From contig NZ_VTZN01000001.1 in the NCBI RefSeq assembly GCF_008370645.1, positions 79,233-143,232 on the forward strand: a stretch of DNA of 64,000 nucleotides. The letters run 5' to 3'. The notes beneath the pieces were generated by a model. That model saw only the letters and a program-made list of their open reading frames with translations, had not been told where the DNA came from and made no database searches. A program made the translations under genes and the position numbers. Below are positions 30,776-41,970 of this stretch, one piece after another; the stretch's first letter is position 1; each line of letters begins with the position of its first letter. This DNA comes from Mycobacterium simiae. Its GTDB lineage: Bacteria > Actinomycetota > Actinomycetes > Mycobacteriales > Mycobacteriaceae.

Positions 30776-31515
30776 TAGATGGGGACCAGCGCCGCAAGTA
30801 CCACGGCGCACACTGTTGTGGTCATTTCAATCGCCCCACCCAGCACGTCACCGGTGATACCGCCGAATCGGCGCACGCAGTGCGCCACCAAAGCCGCACC
30901 GCACGCCAGCGCCGCAAGCACCGCGACCGGTCCCTGCCATGGTCGTGGACCCGCCAGCAGCGAAACTGCGAGTAGAACTACGAGCCACAACACCACCACC
31001 GGCCCCGGCTGGGTTCCTGCCACCTGGGCGCCAAGGGTGCTGCCCGCAGCGGCCGGCACTGATCTGCGACAGGCCAGCACCGCAGTGATCCGCCCGGCAA
31101 CAACGGCCACGACGATCCCGCCGGTGCCCAACGTCGGGAAGGCCAGCCCCTGCAGCACGATCACTACGACGATGGCCGCCACCCCGAACGGGCCGGCCGA
31201 GCCGTCGCGCATGACCGCAAGGGCGCGCTGCGGCGGCCCGTAGCAACCTAGACCGTCGGCCGTATCGGCGACAGCGTCAATGTGCATGCCTCGGGTTACG
31301 ACCAGCAATACTGTCACGGCAAGAAATCCGGACAGCGGACTGGACGGGCCGAACGCCACGGAGCCGGCCCAGGCGACTGCCGCGGCCAGCCCGCCGAGCA
31401 CGGCACCGACCACTGGCAACGCCGTCATCGCGCCGCGACCGATCGAGGTGGCTCCCGAGCCCGGGCCGGGCATGATCGTTCCGAAAGCGAAAGCTATTGC
31501 CAGCGAACGCATCAC
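30775..31515 (-). CDS. cobS: Adenosylcobinamide-GDP ribazoletransferase (cobalamin 5'-phosphate synthase)
   Basis: A 246-residue integral membrane enzyme that joins adenosylcobinamide-GDP to alpha-ribazole, the last step of B12 assembly. Signatures: the N-terminal [20 protein letters not shown], the Asp-rich [20 protein letters not shown] with [10 protein letters not shown], and [19 protein letters not shown] near the end. Several hydrophobic helices lie between. The start is GTG (31515) or the adjacent ATG (31512), overlapping the cobT stop by 3-4 bases, so the two are coupled. Confidence 0.95.
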   Translation of the reverse strand: MMRSLAIAFAFGTIMPGPGSGATSIGRGAMTALPVVGAVLGGLAAAVAWAGSVAFGPSSPLSGFLAVTVLLVVTRGMHIDAVADTADGLGCYGPPQRALAVMRDGSAGPFGVAAIVVVIVLQGLAFPTLGTGGIVVAVVAGRITAVLACRRSVPAAAGSTLGAQVAGTQPGPVVVLWLVVLLAVSLLAGPRPWQGPVAVLAALACGAALVAHCVRRFGGITGDVLGGAIEMTTTVCAVVLAALVPI

Positions 31516-32573
31516 GGCGCGGAAGCAGTATCAGACCGGTTGCAGACATTGGCTTCGGTAAAGGTGGCCATCGACGACAACGCCGCCACCGCGGCGCGCA
31601 ATACCGACAGCGCCACGGCGGCGCCGGTGCCCTCGCCCAAGCGCATGCGCAGGTCCAGAATGGGGTCCAGCTGCAGCGCTGCCAGGGCCAGCTGGTGACC
31701 CGGTTCCGTGGACCGGTGACCGGCTTGCCACCACTGCCGGGCGCCGGGCGCCAGCCGTTCGGCCACCAAAGCTGCGGCTGTTACCACCATGCCATCAAGC
31801 AACAGCGGAGTGCGCCGTACCGCGGCCTGCGCGCAGAAGCCGGCCATCGCCGCCAGGTCCGCACCGCCGCAGCAGCGCAGTAACCCGACCGGGTCGGGCA
31901 GCACTGACCGCGCCCGATACAGCGCATCTCGCACCGCAGCCGCCTTGCGTGCCCAGCCGGCGTCGTCGATACCACTCCCATAGCCCACCACCGCAACCGG
32001 CTCGGCGTCCGTCAGCGCCGCGATCAACACCGCTGCTGGGGTAGTGTTTCCGATCCCCATATCGCCGGCAATCAATAGGTCAGCCCCGGCGTCGACCTCG
32101 TCATCGGCGATCTGCTGGCCGCTGGCGATCGCGCGGGAGGTCTCCTCGTCGGTCAATGCGTCTTCTGTCCGGATATCGCCGCTGCCGCGCCGTACCTTGT
32201 CCTGGCCGGTTTGCTCCGATACCTCATCGGTATCCACGGCTAGATCCGCGACCCGGACTGTTGCGCCGACAACACCGGCCAGCGCGTTGATCGCCGCCCC
32301 GCCGCGGTCGATGTTGGCCATCATCTGGGCGGTCACTTTAGGCGGATACGCCGACACTCCGGCCCGCGCAACACCGTGGTCGCCGGCAAATACCAGCACG
32401 CGAGCGCGCTCGAACTGCCGCGGCGGACACTGACCCTGGCAGGCTGCCACCCAGACCGACAGATCCTCCAGCCGCCCCAGCGCGCCTCGGGGCTTGGTCA
32501 AAGTGTCCTGGCGGGCCCGGGCCGCGGCTTCGGCGACCGGGTCGGGTGGCGATATCGGCGCGAATCCGTTCAT
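31512..32573 (-). CDS. cobT: Nicotinate-nucleotide-dimethylbenzimidazole phosphoribosyltransferase
   Basis: A 353-residue enzyme that makes alpha-ribazole phosphate from nicotinate mononucleotide and dimethylbenzimidazole for the lower ligand of B12. Signatures: [61 protein letters not shown] and the catalytic Glu in [12 protein letters not shown] near the C-terminus. The ATG overlaps the stop of a decayed cobU by ATGA, showing an ancestral cobU-cobT-cobS operon. Confidence 0.95.
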   Translation of the reverse strand: MNGFAPISPPDPVAEAAARARQDTLTKPRGALGRLEDLSVWVAACQGQCPPRQFERARVLVFAGDHGVARAGVSAYPPKVTAQMMANIDRGGAAINALAGVVGATVRVADLAVDTDEVSEQTGQDKVRRGSGDIRTEDALTDEETSRAIASGQQIADDEVDAGADLLIAGDMGIGNTTPAAVLIAALTDAEPVAVVGYGSGIDDAGWARKAAAVRDALYRARSVLPDPVGLLRCCGGADLAAMAGFCAQAAVRRTPLLLDGMVVTAAALVAERLAPGARQWWQAGHRSTEPGHQLALAALQLDPILDLRMRLGEGTGAAVALSVLRAAVAALSSMATFTEANVCNRSDTASAP

Positions 32574-32793
32574 AACCGCACACCATGGATCGGCACGCCC
32601 TGCCCAGCCACCAGCAGGACAATCTGGTCGGGGCTGCCCACCTCAGCAGCCATGTGGCGGCCGAATCCGGTGGTCGGTGCGATGTTCAACCCGACCTCCG
32701 GGCTAATGCTGGTTGATATTGTCGGTTCGAACGGTGGAGCAGCGCCCCGGCCGACTTGCCCGCGGTGATCTTGCCGAGAACCAGTGTGCACAT
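32570..32793 (-). pseudogene. cobU: Collapsed cobU relic (adenosylcobinamide kinase/guanylyltransferase)
   Basis: From ATG 32793 the minus strand reads MCTLVLGKITAGKSA, which fits the CobU N-terminal P-loop (G-x4-GKS). In another frame, running into the cobT start, it reads ISPEVGLNIAPTTGFGRHMA and [15 protein letters not shown], which fits the CobU C-terminus (S-x-EVG-x-G-x-VP... and VxLVVAG-x-P). Only about 224 bases remain of some 520, so an internal deletion with frame change removed the middle. Its TGA overlaps the cobT ATG by 4 bases. The intact function must come from a cobU elsewhere, as in H37Rv (Rv0254c). Confidence 0.75.
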
Positions 32794-32817
32794 CAGTAGT
32801 TAGCCAGCTTCCGGGTG

Positions 32818-33525
32818 CTAACCGACGCCGGCGCCGCGCTGGACCTGAGGACGCGGCGCCCGCATCCGGCGCACTTGCGAAGCCCGGCCGGCCGCATAAA
32901 AGCCAAGTTTCCAACGACTTTCGGTGTTATTCGGAAATTTCGCGTCGACCAGCTTGCTCACCTTGCGGGCCAGCATGATCCCGTCGATGGTCATCAGGGC
33001 CATCAGCACCAGCATCGCGGGAGACATGTAGAACTGCAGCTGCGGCACGGCGAACATCGCGAACAGCAGGGCCAGGGCCGACGGCATGAACAGACCAAGC
33101 AAACCGAAGCGTCGCGAATCGACAATATCGCGGACGTAGCGGCGGATCGGGCCTTGATCGCGCGGTAGCAGGTAAGCTTCTTCGCCGGCCATCATGTGTT
33201 CCCGGCGTTCCGCCATCCGGGCCCGGCTGGCGGTCTTTTCGGCCCTGCGTTCCGCGCGGCTCAGTTTCGGGCCGGCCAGGGATTTCCGCCGTGCCCGGGC
33301 CTCGGCTGCAGTCATCGGCGCCGGAACGACGGGGCCCTTCTTCGCGGTGCGCTTGGCCTGGCTGCGCTTGGGCGTGGGCCGGCCCTTGGGACCGGTGGTT
33401 CGCGACCCGCGAGAAGTTGCCGACGCCGACGCAGCCCGGGAAAGCTCTGATCCTTGGCTGTCGTCAGTTGCGGCCGAATCGACGGCACCTTCTTCGCGGC
33501 CTTTCTTGCGGCCGAGCAGCTTCAC
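32818..33525 (-). CDS. DUF3043 membrane protein (Rv2206-like)
   Basis: A 235-residue protein of the actinobacterial DUF3043 family. The N-terminal half is basic and disordered ([20 protein letters not shown], then [20 protein letters not shown]). [18 protein letters not shown] leads into two membrane helices ([19 protein letters not shown] and [19 protein letters not shown]), followed by a C-terminal tail with [19 protein letters not shown]. Function unknown. Length equals the H37Rv protein within one residue. Confidence 0.88.
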   Translation of the reverse strand: MKLLGRKKGREEGAVDSAATDDSQGSELSRAASASATSRGSRTTGPKGRPTPKRSQAKRTAKKGPVVPAPMTAAEARARRKSLAGPKLSRAERRAEKTASRARMAERREHMMAGEEAYLLPRDQGPIRRYVRDIVDSRRFGLLGLFMPSALALLFAMFAVPQLQFYMSPAMLVLMALMTIDGIMLARKVSKLVDAKFPNNTESRWKLGFYAAGRASQVRRMRAPRPQVQRGAGVG

Positions 33526-33686
33526 AGTCGCCAGGTTACTTCCGATCCGCCGAAGTCGGAGAATTGTGCTGCTGTTACGCAGCGCCAGTATGCGTGTTGG
33601 CCCTAGTCTTGCTTGTGATGGACGGCTCGCTCGCCTCGGATGCTGCTGCCGATGGCCTCGGGCCCGGCCGAATTCAGCTACCCGCG

Positions 33687-34763
33687 ATGCGGGTACTGGT
33701 CGCCCCGGACTGCTACGGAGACAGTTTGTCCGCAGTGGATGCGGCCGCAGTCATCGCCACCGGCTGGACCCGATCCCGACCCAATGACACGTTTATCGTG
33801 GCGCCGCAGTCCGACGGCGGGCCCGGTTTCATCGAAGTGCTGCAAAGCCGGCTGGGGGAGTCGCGGCGGTTGCAGGTGTCTGGGCCGCTGGACTCCGTCG
33901 TGGATGCGGCGTGGATGTTCGATCCGGCTTCTGCCACGGCGTACCTGGAGTGTGCGCAGGCCTGCGGCCTGTCGCTGCTGGGCGGTCCCCCAACGCCGGA
34001 GACCGCGCTGGCGGCGCACAGTAGGGGTGTCGGCCAGCTCATCGCCGCAGCGCTGGCCGCCGGGGCGCGCCGCATTGTGGTCGGATTGGGTGGCAGTGCA
34101 TGCACCGACGGCGGGTACGGCATGATTGCTGAACTCGGCGGCCTGGACGCCGCCCGTCGCAAGCTTGCCGACATCGAGCTGATCGCCGCCTCAGACGTCG
34201 AATACCCGTTGCTGGGGCCGTGGGGAGCGGCCAGGGTCTTTGCGCCGCAGAAGGGCGCGGATGCGGCCACCGTCGCAGCTTTGGAAAGCCGGCTCGAGGC
34301 ATGGGCGGTGGAACTGGACGCGGCGGCCGGGCGGGCAGTCAGCGCCGAGCCGGGCGCCGGCGCGGCCGGGGGTATCGGAGCCGGGCTGCTTGCGCTCGGC
34401 GGCCGATGCGAGTCGGGCGCCGCGATCATTGCCGAACACACGCACCTGGCCGACGATCTCGCCGAAGCCGAGCTGATCATCACTGGTGAGGGCAAGTTTG
34501 ACGAGCAGTCGCTGCACGGCAAGGTCGTCGGCGAGATCGCGGCTGCAGCCCGGCCGCTGGGCATCCCGGTGATCGTGCTGGCCGGCCAGGTAGTCCTGGA
34601 CAAGGCGACAATCCGGTCGTCAGGCATCATGTCTGCGTTGTCTATCGCTGAGTATTCGGGCTCAGTGCGGTTGGCCTTGGCCGATGCGGCCAACCAACTG
34701 ATGGGTTTGGCATCCGAGGTCGCCGCTCGGCTCGGGAATCCCCGCCCTGCGGGGTACCGTTAG
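33687..34763 (+). CDS. Glycerate kinase (GckA/GarK family)
   Basis: A 358-residue glycerate 2-kinase of the GlxK/GarK type, phosphorylating D-glycerate with ATP. Signatures: [54 protein letters not shown] (the G-G-S-A-x-(N/T)-D-G-G motif), [21 protein letters not shown] and [20 protein letters not shown]. The ATG at 33687 gives the length of H37Rv Rv2205c; the frame is open well upstream but overlaps the divergent Rv2206 homologue. Confidence 0.92.
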   Translation: MRVLVAPDCYGDSLSAVDAAAVIATGWTRSRPNDTFIVAPQSDGGPGFIEVLQSRLGESRRLQVSGPLDSVVDAAWMFDPASATAYLECAQACGLSLLGGPPTPETALAAHSRGVGQLIAAALAAGARRIVVGLGGSACTDGGYGMIAELGGLDAARRKLADIELIAASDVEYPLLGPWGAARVFAPQKGADAATVAALESRLEAWAVELDAAAGRAVSAEPGAGAAGGIGAGLLALGGRCESGAAIIAEHTHLADDLAEAELIITGEGKFDEQSLHGKVVGEIAAAARPLGIPVIVLAGQVVLDKATIRSSGIMSALSIAEYSGSVRLALADAANQLMGLASEVAARLGNPRPAGYR

Positions 34764-34821
34764 TAACAGTTGAATGCGTGGCCGGGTGGGCCCACACAAC
34801 ACGATGCAGGTAGGAGAAGCA

Positions 34822-35178
34822 ATGACGGTGCAGAACGAGTCGAGCGCCAAGACGCACGGCGTGATCCTGACCGAGGCCGCTGCCGCCAAGGCGAAGTCCC
34901 TGCTCGAGCAGGAGGGGCGTGACGATCTGTCGTTGCGGATCGCGGTACAGCCAGGCGGGTGCGCCGGGCTACGTTACAACCTGTTCTTCGACGACCGTGC
35001 GCTGGACGGTGACCTGACCGCGGAGTTCGGCGGTGTCACGTTGACTGTGGACAGGATGAGCGCGCCCTATGTGGAAGGCGCATCGATCGACTTCGTCGAC
35101 ACCATCGAGAAGCAGGGCTTTACCATTGACAACCCCAACGCCACCGGTTCGTGCGCCTGCGGAGATTCCTTTAACTGA
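34822..35178 (+). CDS. ErpA/IscA-type iron-sulfur carrier (Rv2204c-like)
   Basis: A 118-residue A-type carrier that delivers Fe-S clusters to apo-proteins. It has the three conserved cysteines: Cys47 in QPGGCAGLRYNL and Cys111 and Cys113 in GSCACGDSF. ILTEAAAAKAKSLLEQEG is the N-terminal helix. GGAG is seven bases before the ATG. The nearby QcrA Rieske protein and LipA are Fe-S proteins in the same window, but no specific client is shown. It is followed by the convergent Rv2203-like gene with a 22-base gap. Confidence 0.92.
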   Translation: MTVQNESSAKTHGVILTEAAAAKAKSLLEQEGRDDLSLRIAVQPGGCAGLRYNLFFDDRALDGDLTAEFGGVTLTVDRMSAPYVEGASIDFVDTIEKQGFTIDNPNATGSCACGDSFN

Positions 35179-35200
35179 GCGAGTACGTCCTTCCGGCTGC

Positions 35201-35875
35201 TCAGTACTGTCCTGCGGTGCGCAGCACGTACGAGCACACCGAGATCTGACCACGCTGGAAAAGCAGCTGGGCGACGCCCTGTACCTGCCCCTTAGGCGGC
35301 CCCCCGGTGGCCGGCGTGACCTGCATCGTAAACAGCACCTGGGCCTGATACTGCGACCAGTACACGACCTTGTCGATCGAGGTCACGTCGACCTGGGAGA
35401 ACTGCTTGCGGAACGCGTCGCTGCTCAGCTTGGCTAGGGCCTGATCAGAGCGCTTGTCTTTGACACCGTCGTAGATGCCGCAGAGCGCGTTGCGCACGAT
35501 GACGTCGACGTCGCGGTGCTCGAGCGCGTTCAGGTAGCCCTGAATCGCCGTCCTGGCCGCGCCTTCAGAGAAGGTGCCGCCGGAATTGGCACCGTTGGTG
35601 CGGACCCCGTACACGATGGCCGCAGTCAAGGCACCGATCAGGGCGAGAGCCAGCAGGGCGCCGATCAGCAGCCGCTTGGGTCGCCGCCTTTGGTATGACG
35701 CCGGCACCGGTGACCGAGCAGGGTAAGCGGTGGACATCGAAGAGAAGGTCGCTTCGGCGCGGTCGGTGTCGTGGGGATACTCGAGAGGCTCATGAGGCCC
35801 AATCTGCGGGTATGGCCGCACCCCTTGAGGTCCGTCGGTGCCGACGGCAGGGTTCGGCGAATGCGGACCGGCCAT
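35201..35875 (-). CDS. Single-pass membrane protein with extracytoplasmic domain (Rv2203-like)
   Basis: A 224-residue protein. The first 75 residues are Pro-rich and cytoplasmic; RRRPKRLLIGALLALALIGA begins the one membrane helix. The outer domain (about 110 residues, SEGAARTAIQGYLNALEHRD with one Cys in NALCGIYDG and one in QISVCSYV, a likely disulfide) resembles NTF2-like folds common in mycobacterial envelope proteins. Function unknown. Confidence 0.85.
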   Translation of the reverse strand: MAGPHSPNPAVGTDGPQGVRPYPQIGPHEPLEYPHDTDRAEATFSSMSTAYPARSPVPASYQRRRPKRLLIGALLALALIGALTAAIVYGVRTNGANSGGTFSEGAARTAIQGYLNALEHRDVDVIVRNALCGIYDGVKDKRSDQALAKLSSDAFRKQFSQVDVTSIDKVVYWSQYQAQVLFTMQVTPATGGPPKGQVQGVAQLLFQRGQISVCSYVLRTAGQY

Positions 35876-36043
35876 CGCGGTTCTCCTACAGTGGTGGACG
35901 GGACGGCATGGGGTTGCCGCCAGCAGCGGATTTGTTAACGAGGTGGATTCACTAGGCAGGCTAGCGCACCACCCGCCGCTGGCGGTCGACGCGACGGGGC
36001 GGGCCGCAGCACCGATACTTGTGAGAGGCTAGACAACCTCTAG

Positions 36044-37048
<1,005 letters not shown>

Positions 37049-37072
37049 CTCTGTGCTGGCTTAGCCTCGCGA

Positions 37073-37124
37073 GCAGACGCAGAATCGCATTGCGGGGCCC
37101 CTTTGCGTGCGATTCTGTGTCTGC
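37073..37124. terminator. Bidirectional hairpin between adoK and asnB
   Basis: The arms GCAGACGCAGAATCGCA and TGCGATTCTGTGTCTGC pair over 17 bases with one mismatch, around an 18-base loop that is itself G/C-rich. It lies between convergent stops at 37048 and 37131, so it likely ends both transcripts. There is no T run. Confidence 0.65.
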
Positions 37125-37130
37125 TGGCCA

Positions 37131-39104
37131 TCAAAGCTGGACCGGGTATTGGGGCTCGCTGATCTGCGGCACCACGCTGTGCTCGACGAAGATCGCGTGC
37201 CACAGCATGAAAATCAGCAGGGTCCACAGCCGCCGGCTGTGATCGCTTGCGCCGGTTCGGTGTTCCTCGAGCATGCGGCTGACCGCGGCCAGGTCGACGA
37301 GGTGACCGGCCCCCGAGGAGGCCACCGTCGCATACGCCCACTCCAATAGTTCGCCGGCGCGCAACCAGTGCCGGATCGGAACTGGGAACCCCAGCTTGGG
37401 CCGGTGCAGCACGTGGGCTGGCACGATCGGTTCCAGTGCGCGCCGCAGCGCATATTTTGTCGTGGTGCGGGTGATTTTCGCCGCCAACGGTAGCCGCGAG
37501 GCCACCGCGAACACCTCGGGATCCAGGAACGGCACCCGCAGCTCCAGCGAATTGGCCATCGTCATCTTGTCGGCCTTGACCAGGATGTCGCCGCGCAACC
37601 AAGTGAACAGGTCGATGTGCTGCATGCGGGCTACCGGGTCCCAGCCGACCGACTCGGCATACACCGGCGCCGTCACGTCGGTGTGGGTCCAGTCCTGCCG
37701 GAACCCGGGCAACACCTCGCGCAGCTGGGCGTCGGAGAAGCTGCGGGCATTGCCGTAATAGCGCTCCTCGAGCGTCAGCGATCCGCGGTGCAGCAGACTC
37801 TTACCGCGCATGCCCTCAGGTAGCGGTCGAGACATCTTGCCCATTGACCGCCGCAGCGGCCTGGGTAGATAGTTGAACGGCTGCAACGACAGCGGCTCAC
37901 GGTAAATCGTGTAGCCGCCGAACAGCTCGTCGGCGCCTTCCCCCGACAACACCACTTTGACGTGCTTGCGGGCCTCGCGAGCCACGAAGAACAGCGGCAC
38001 CAGCGCCGGGTCGGCGACCGGCTCGTCGAGGTACCAGACAATCTCGGGCAGCGCAGCCACAAACTCCTGCGCATTGACCACCTTGGCAATGTGGCGCGCG
38101 CCGATAGCCTCAGCGGAGGCCACCGCGACGTCGACCTCGGAAAACCCTTCCCGCTCGAAACCGGTGGTGAACGTGATGAGTCGCGGGTTGTGCCGGATGG
38201 CCAAAGCGGCGATGGCGGTGGAGTCGATACCGCCGGATAAGAACGCGCCGACGGTGACGTCGGCGCGCATGTGTTTTGCTACGGAGTCCTCCAGCACCGC
38301 GGTGATCTCGTCGTAGCGGGCCTGCTCGGTATCGGAGGTGATCAGGGTGGCGGCAAAGCGCGGTACGAAGTAGCGGGTAAGCGCTGGCCCCCGACCCGGC
38401 CGGATCCGGGCATAACAGCCCGATTCGAGCCGGCGCACCCCGCGGTGCAGCGTCTCGGGCTCAGGCACATACTGCAGCACAATGTAGTGCTGCAACGCCC
38501 TGCGGTCGATTCCGGTGTCGAAGCCCAGCAAGCCGACTAGGTCCAGCAGGCACTTCTTCTCGCTGGCTACCGCGGTGCCGCCGGTGCCGGTCGCCATGAA
38601 CAGCGGCTTGATGCCGAACGGGTCGCGGGCGCAAAACAATTCACGGGTGACGGTGTCCCACAGCGCGAAAGCGAACATGCCGCGCAGCCGGTTCAGGACA
38701 TCGGTGCCCCAGTGGTGGTAGCCGGCAACGATCGCCTCACCGTCGCCGTCGGTAGCGAAGACAGCGCCGTGGCGGGCGCTGAGCTCGTCGCGCAGCTCGA
38801 GATAGTTGTAGATTTCGCCGTTGAACACCAGCACGTAGCGGTCGGGTGCCTCCGGCGGCCCCCACCGCAACGGCTGATGCGAATGGGCGATGTCGATGGT
38901 CGACAACCGGTTGAACCCGAATACGACCGAACCGTCGGCCGCTGGGTCGGTCCAGGTGCCTGACTCGTCGGGCCCGCGGTGGCGCATCAAGTGCGACGCG
39001 CGGGCGATCGCGTTGTCGGTCTCAGCGGTCCCGGGAGCCGCGTCGGAGCCATCGGGCCCGCCAGCGTCGGCCGGCGCCACGACGAAGGCCAGCAGTCCAC
39101 ACAC
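37131..39104 (-). CDS. asnB: Asparagine synthetase (glutamine-hydrolysing)
   Basis: A 657-residue class II amidotransferase making asparagine from aspartate, glutamine and ATP. The N-terminal nucleophile is Cys2 (MCGLLAFVV), with MRHRGPDESGTW and VFNGEIYNYLELRDELSARH for glutamine binding. The C-terminal synthetase domain has VGAFLSGGIDSTAIAALA (the PP-loop SGGxDS), the VVLSGEGADELFGGYT motif and NSLELRVPFLDPEVF. Length is close to M. tuberculosis Rv2201 (652). An Ala/Gly-rich insert at residues 12-30 is variable. Divergent from ctaC. Confidence 0.95.
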   Translation of the reverse strand: MCGLLAFVVAPADAGGPDGSDAAPGTAETDNAIARASHLMRHRGPDESGTWTDPAADGSVVFGFNRLSTIDIAHSHQPLRWGPPEAPDRYVLVFNGEIYNYLELRDELSARHGAVFATDGDGEAIVAGYHHWGTDVLNRLRGMFAFALWDTVTRELFCARDPFGIKPLFMATGTGGTAVASEKKCLLDLVGLLGFDTGIDRRALQHYIVLQYVPEPETLHRGVRRLESGCYARIRPGRGPALTRYFVPRFAATLITSDTEQARYDEITAVLEDSVAKHMRADVTVGAFLSGGIDSTAIAALAIRHNPRLITFTTGFEREGFSEVDVAVASAEAIGARHIAKVVNAQEFVAALPEIVWYLDEPVADPALVPLFFVAREARKHVKVVLSGEGADELFGGYTIYREPLSLQPFNYLPRPLRRSMGKMSRPLPEGMRGKSLLHRGSLTLEERYYGNARSFSDAQLREVLPGFRQDWTHTDVTAPVYAESVGWDPVARMQHIDLFTWLRGDILVKADKMTMANSLELRVPFLDPEVFAVASRLPLAAKITRTTTKYALRRALEPIVPAHVLHRPKLGFPVPIRHWLRAGELLEWAYATVASSGAGHLVDLAAVSRMLEEHRTGASDHSRRLWTLLIFMLWHAIFVEHSVVPQISEPQYPVQL

Positions 39105-39335
39105 GGCGCCCCAGTATGCCGCACGTGGCGCTTAAATGGGGCGCTGCCCGGCCGGGTGCCGGTAAGCGGGCGTGCCGTCCGAGCTCACGACCGAACCGTT
39201 TCGGACCGCATCGTGCCCTGCGTGTGCGCCGTGGTCTACGCTGCGTAGTATTCGAATCCGAGTTAGCCGACGATTTCCCGCCGGAAGCGGCGCCTAGCCC
39301 CAGTCCGCCCAGCTTGTGCTTACAGGAGGCGCAAC

Positions 39336-40445
39336 GTGACACCTCGCGAGCCAGGTCGTTCGCAACGCTTGTCGCAGAGCAATTCTCAGAGCCGCATTGG
39401 CGGTCAGCGGCCAGGCACGCGAGGCCCCGTCGCTCGTCTTCGGCTGCTCGCCTTGGTTGGGATCCTTAGCACGTTGGCTATCACCCTGAGCGGGTGCAGT
39501 TGGTCGGAAGCACTAAGCCTCGGCTGGCCTGAGGGCATTACCCCGGAAGCCCACGTGAATCGGGAACTGTGGATCGGCGCGGTGATCGCCTCCCTCGTGG
39601 TTGGCGTCATCGTGTGGGGCCTTATCTTCTGGTCGGCAATATTCCACCGCAAGAAGAAAACCGACACTGAGTTACCTCGCCAGTTCGGCTACAACATGCC
39701 GCTCGAGCTCGTGCTAACGGTCACGCCGTTCCTTATTATTTCGGTGCTGTTCTACTTCACCGTCGTCGTGCAGGAGAAGATGTTGCACGTCACCAAGGAT
39801 CCCGAGGTCGTGATCGATGTCACGGCGTTCCAGTGGAACTGGAAGTTCGGCTACCAGAAGGTCGACTTCCACGACCGCACCTTTACCTACGACGGCGCCG
39901 ACGAGGCTCGCAAACAAGCTGTCGAGTCCAGGCCGGAGGGCAAGGACGAGCACGGTGAAGAGCGGGTCGGGCCGGTGGCCGGGCGCAACACGGAAGACCG
40001 GAGCTACCTCAACTTTGACAAAGTCGAGACCCTCGGAACCAGCACCGAAATTCCGGTCCTGGTATTGCCCGCCGGTAAGCGCATTGAGTTCCAGTTGAAC
40101 TCGGCCGATGTGGTCCATTCGTTCTGGGTGCCAGAGTTCCTGTTCAAGCGGGACGTGATGCCCAATCCGGTCGCAAATAATTCGGTCAACATCTTCCAGA
40201 TCGAGCAGATCACCAAGACGGGGGCGTTCGTCGGCCACTGCGCCGAGATGTGCGGCACGTATCACGCCATGATGAACTTCGAGGTTCGGGTGGTTGCCGC
40301 CAACGACTTCAAGGCCTATTTGCAGCAAAGGATCGATGGAAAAACCAACGCCCAAGCCTTGCAGGCGATCAACCAGCCACCGCTGGCGGTAACTACCCAT
40401 CCGTTCGACACCCGCCGCGGTCAATTGGCCCCGAGCCTAGGTTAG
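39336..40445 (+). CDS. ctaC: Cytochrome c oxidase subunit II (aa3)
   Basis: A 369-residue lipoprotein subunit of the aa3 oxidase. After a basic N-terminus, [20 protein letters not shown] is a signal with lipobox Cys. Two membrane helices follow ([20 protein letters not shown] and [20 protein letters not shown]). The periplasmic cupredoxin domain has the CuA site, with His in [19 protein letters not shown] and C-x3-C in [15 protein letters not shown]. An actinobacterial insert ([13 protein letters not shown]) is present. GTG start with GGAGG upstream. In mycobacteria it docks with QcrB/QcrC in the bcc-aa3 supercomplex, whose other genes are nearby. Confidence 0.95.
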   Translation: MTPREPGRSQRLSQSNSQSRIGGQRPGTRGPVARLRLLALVGILSTLAITLSGCSWSEALSLGWPEGITPEAHVNRELWIGAVIASLVVGVIVWGLIFWSAIFHRKKKTDTELPRQFGYNMPLELVLTVTPFLIISVLFYFTVVVQEKMLHVTKDPEVVIDVTAFQWNWKFGYQKVDFHDRTFTYDGADEARKQAVESRPEGKDEHGEERVGPVAGRNTEDRSYLNFDKVETLGTSTEIPVLVLPAGKRIEFQLNSADVVHSFWVPEFLFKRDVMPNPVANNSVNIFQIEQITKTGAFVGHCAEMCGTYHAMMNFEVRVVAANDFKAYLQQRIDGKTNAQALQAINQPPLAVTTHPFDTRRGQLAPSLG

Positions 40446-40451
40446 GACCCA

Positions 40452-40871
40452 ATGCATATCGAAGCCAGGCTATTCGAGTTCGTCGCCGCGTTCTTCGTCG
40501 GCTGCGCGGTGCTTTATGGCGTGCTGAGTTCGATGTTCGCCACCGGTGGGGTCGAGTGGGCCGGCACTACGGCGCTGGCGCTGACCGGAGGCATGGCGCT
40601 GATTGTGGCCACGTTCTTCCGGTTCGTGGCCCGCCGGCTAGATACCCGGCCCGAGGACTATGAAGGTGCTGAAATCAGTGACGGCGCAGGGGAATTGGGT
40701 TTCTTCAGCCCGCACAGCTGGTGGCCGATCATGGTGGCGTTGTCCGGCTCAGTGGCTGCGGTCGGCGTCGCGTTGTGGTTGCCGTGGTTGATCGTGGCCG
40801 GCGTGGTGTTCATCCTCGCCTCGGCGGCCGGACTGGTCTTCGAGTACTACGTCGGTCCCGAGAAACACTGA
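40452..40871 (+). CDS. ctaF: Cytochrome c oxidase subunit IV (actinobacterial)
   Basis: A 139-residue membrane protein with four helices: [59 protein letters not shown] and [20 protein letters not shown]. The loop [20 protein letters not shown], then [12 protein letters not shown] is a signature of this subunit. It starts six bases after ctaC and is co-transcribed with it; it helps assemble the aa3 oxidase. Confidence 0.93.
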   Translation: MHIEARLFEFVAAFFVGCAVLYGVLSSMFATGGVEWAGTTALALTGGMALIVATFFRFVARRLDTRPEDYEGAEISDGAGELGFFSPHSWWPIMVALSGSVAAVGVALWLPWLIVAGVVFILASAAGLVFEYYVGPEKH

Positions 40872-41052
40872 TCAAAGCCGGAAAGGTCACAATCAGAGCG
40901 TCAGTTGATCAGTGGCCAGTTGGCCAAGACATCTCTGCAATGGCCAGTTGGGTAGGGTTTCCGATGCACGGTGAGAATTCACCGAGCGCGCGTGCAAAAT
41001 GCAGCCGCGTAGCCCCGCGCTTTGGTGAGGCAGGTTGGACAGGGTAGGCAAC

Positions 41053-41970
41053 ATGAGCGGGCCGAATCCCCCGGAACGGGAACGTGATGAACCCGACTCC
41101 GCCGGCGATTCCAGCGCCGAACTGGAACCCACCAGTGACACCAGCGATCACATGGATGCCGGCATCGATGGCGGAGAGCTCGGACCGTTGGGCCACAGCA
41201 GTCCGAGGACGGAGACCGAAGCATATTCAAGGGCGTACTCGGCGCCGGAGTCCGAGCAGTTCATCAGCGGACCTTATGTGCCCACCGATCTCAGCCTTTA
41301 CGACTACGACAGCTATGACGAGGAGTCCGACGCGGATGACGAGCAAGCTCCTCCGCGCTGGCCCTGGGTAGTGGGCGTCGCAGCCATACTTGCCGCAATT
41401 GCACTGGTGGTTTCGGTATCGCTGCTCGTGACTCGCACCGACTCGAGGAGACTCGCCAATCCCGCAACGACCTCGTCAGCACCGCCGGTACAGGACGAAG
41501 TGACGATAACCACGCCGCCACCACCGCCGCCGCCACCACCACCCACCGAAATTCCGACTGCGACGGAGACTCAGACGGTGACCGTAACTCCTCCGCCCCC
41601 GCCTCCGGCCCCGCCGACAACTACTGCGGCACCGCCTCCGGCGACGACAACTACGGCAGCAGCACCGCCGCCCACCACTACTAGCACCACGCTGGCAGGT
41701 CCGCGGCAAGTCACCTATTCAGTGACCGGCACCAAAGCGCCGGGTGACATCATCTCGGTGACCTACGTCGATGCCTCAGGTCGGCGACGGACGCAGCACA
41801 ACGTGTACATCCCCTGGTCAATCACGGTGACACCGATCTCGCAATCTGACGTGGGGTCGGTCGAGGCGTCCAGCCTTTTCCGGGTCAGCAGACTCAACTG
41901 CTCGATCACCACAAGTGATGGAACAGTGCTGTCATCAAACACCAACGACGCACCACAGACGAGCTGCTGA
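41053..41970 (+). CDS. mmpS3: MmpS3-family membrane protein
   Basis: A 305-residue protein. The first 100 residues are acidic and disordered, ending [40 protein letters not shown] is the single membrane helix. A long Pro/Thr tract ([12 protein letters not shown] and similar, residues 155-220) spans the periplasm. The C-terminal MmpS domain has [31 protein letters not shown] and two Cys ([14 protein letters not shown] end) for a disulfide. Unlike other MmpS proteins no MmpL partner is adjacent; MmpS3 has been tied to cell elongation and division in mycobacteria. The start at 41053 (MSGPNPP) is the conserved one; the stop overlaps the next ATG by one base. Confidence 0.93.
   Translation: MSGPNPPERERDEPDSAGDSSAELEPTSDTSDHMDAGIDGGELGPLGHSSPRTETEAYSRAYSAPESEQFISGPYVPTDLSLYDYDSYDEESDADDEQAPPRWPWVVGVAAILAAIALVVSVSLLVTRTDSRRLANPATTSSAPPVQDEVTITTPPPPPPPPPPTEIPTATETQTVTVTPPPPPPAPPTTTAAPPPATTTTAAAPPPTTTSTTLAGPRQVTYSVTGTKAPGDIISVTYVDASGRRRTQHNVYIPWSITVTPISQSDVGSVEASSLFRVSRLNCSITTSDGTVLSSNTNDAPQTSC

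Noticed and set aside
32570..32914. 114-codon minus-strand frame before cobT as an intact gene
   Set aside because: Only its last 49 codons resemble protein (CobU end); the rest is out of frame with the CobU N-terminus, so it is a pseudogene.
33291..33686. Long N-terminal extension of glycerate kinase
   Set aside because: It overlaps the divergent DUF3043 gene and lacks similarity; ATG 33687 gives the known family start and length.
41505..41700. Pro/Thr-coding repeat tract as a DNA repeat or CRISPR-like element
   Set aside because: The repeats are codon-level CCG/CCA/ACC runs within mmpS3 and are known in the MmpS3 family; no spacer pattern.
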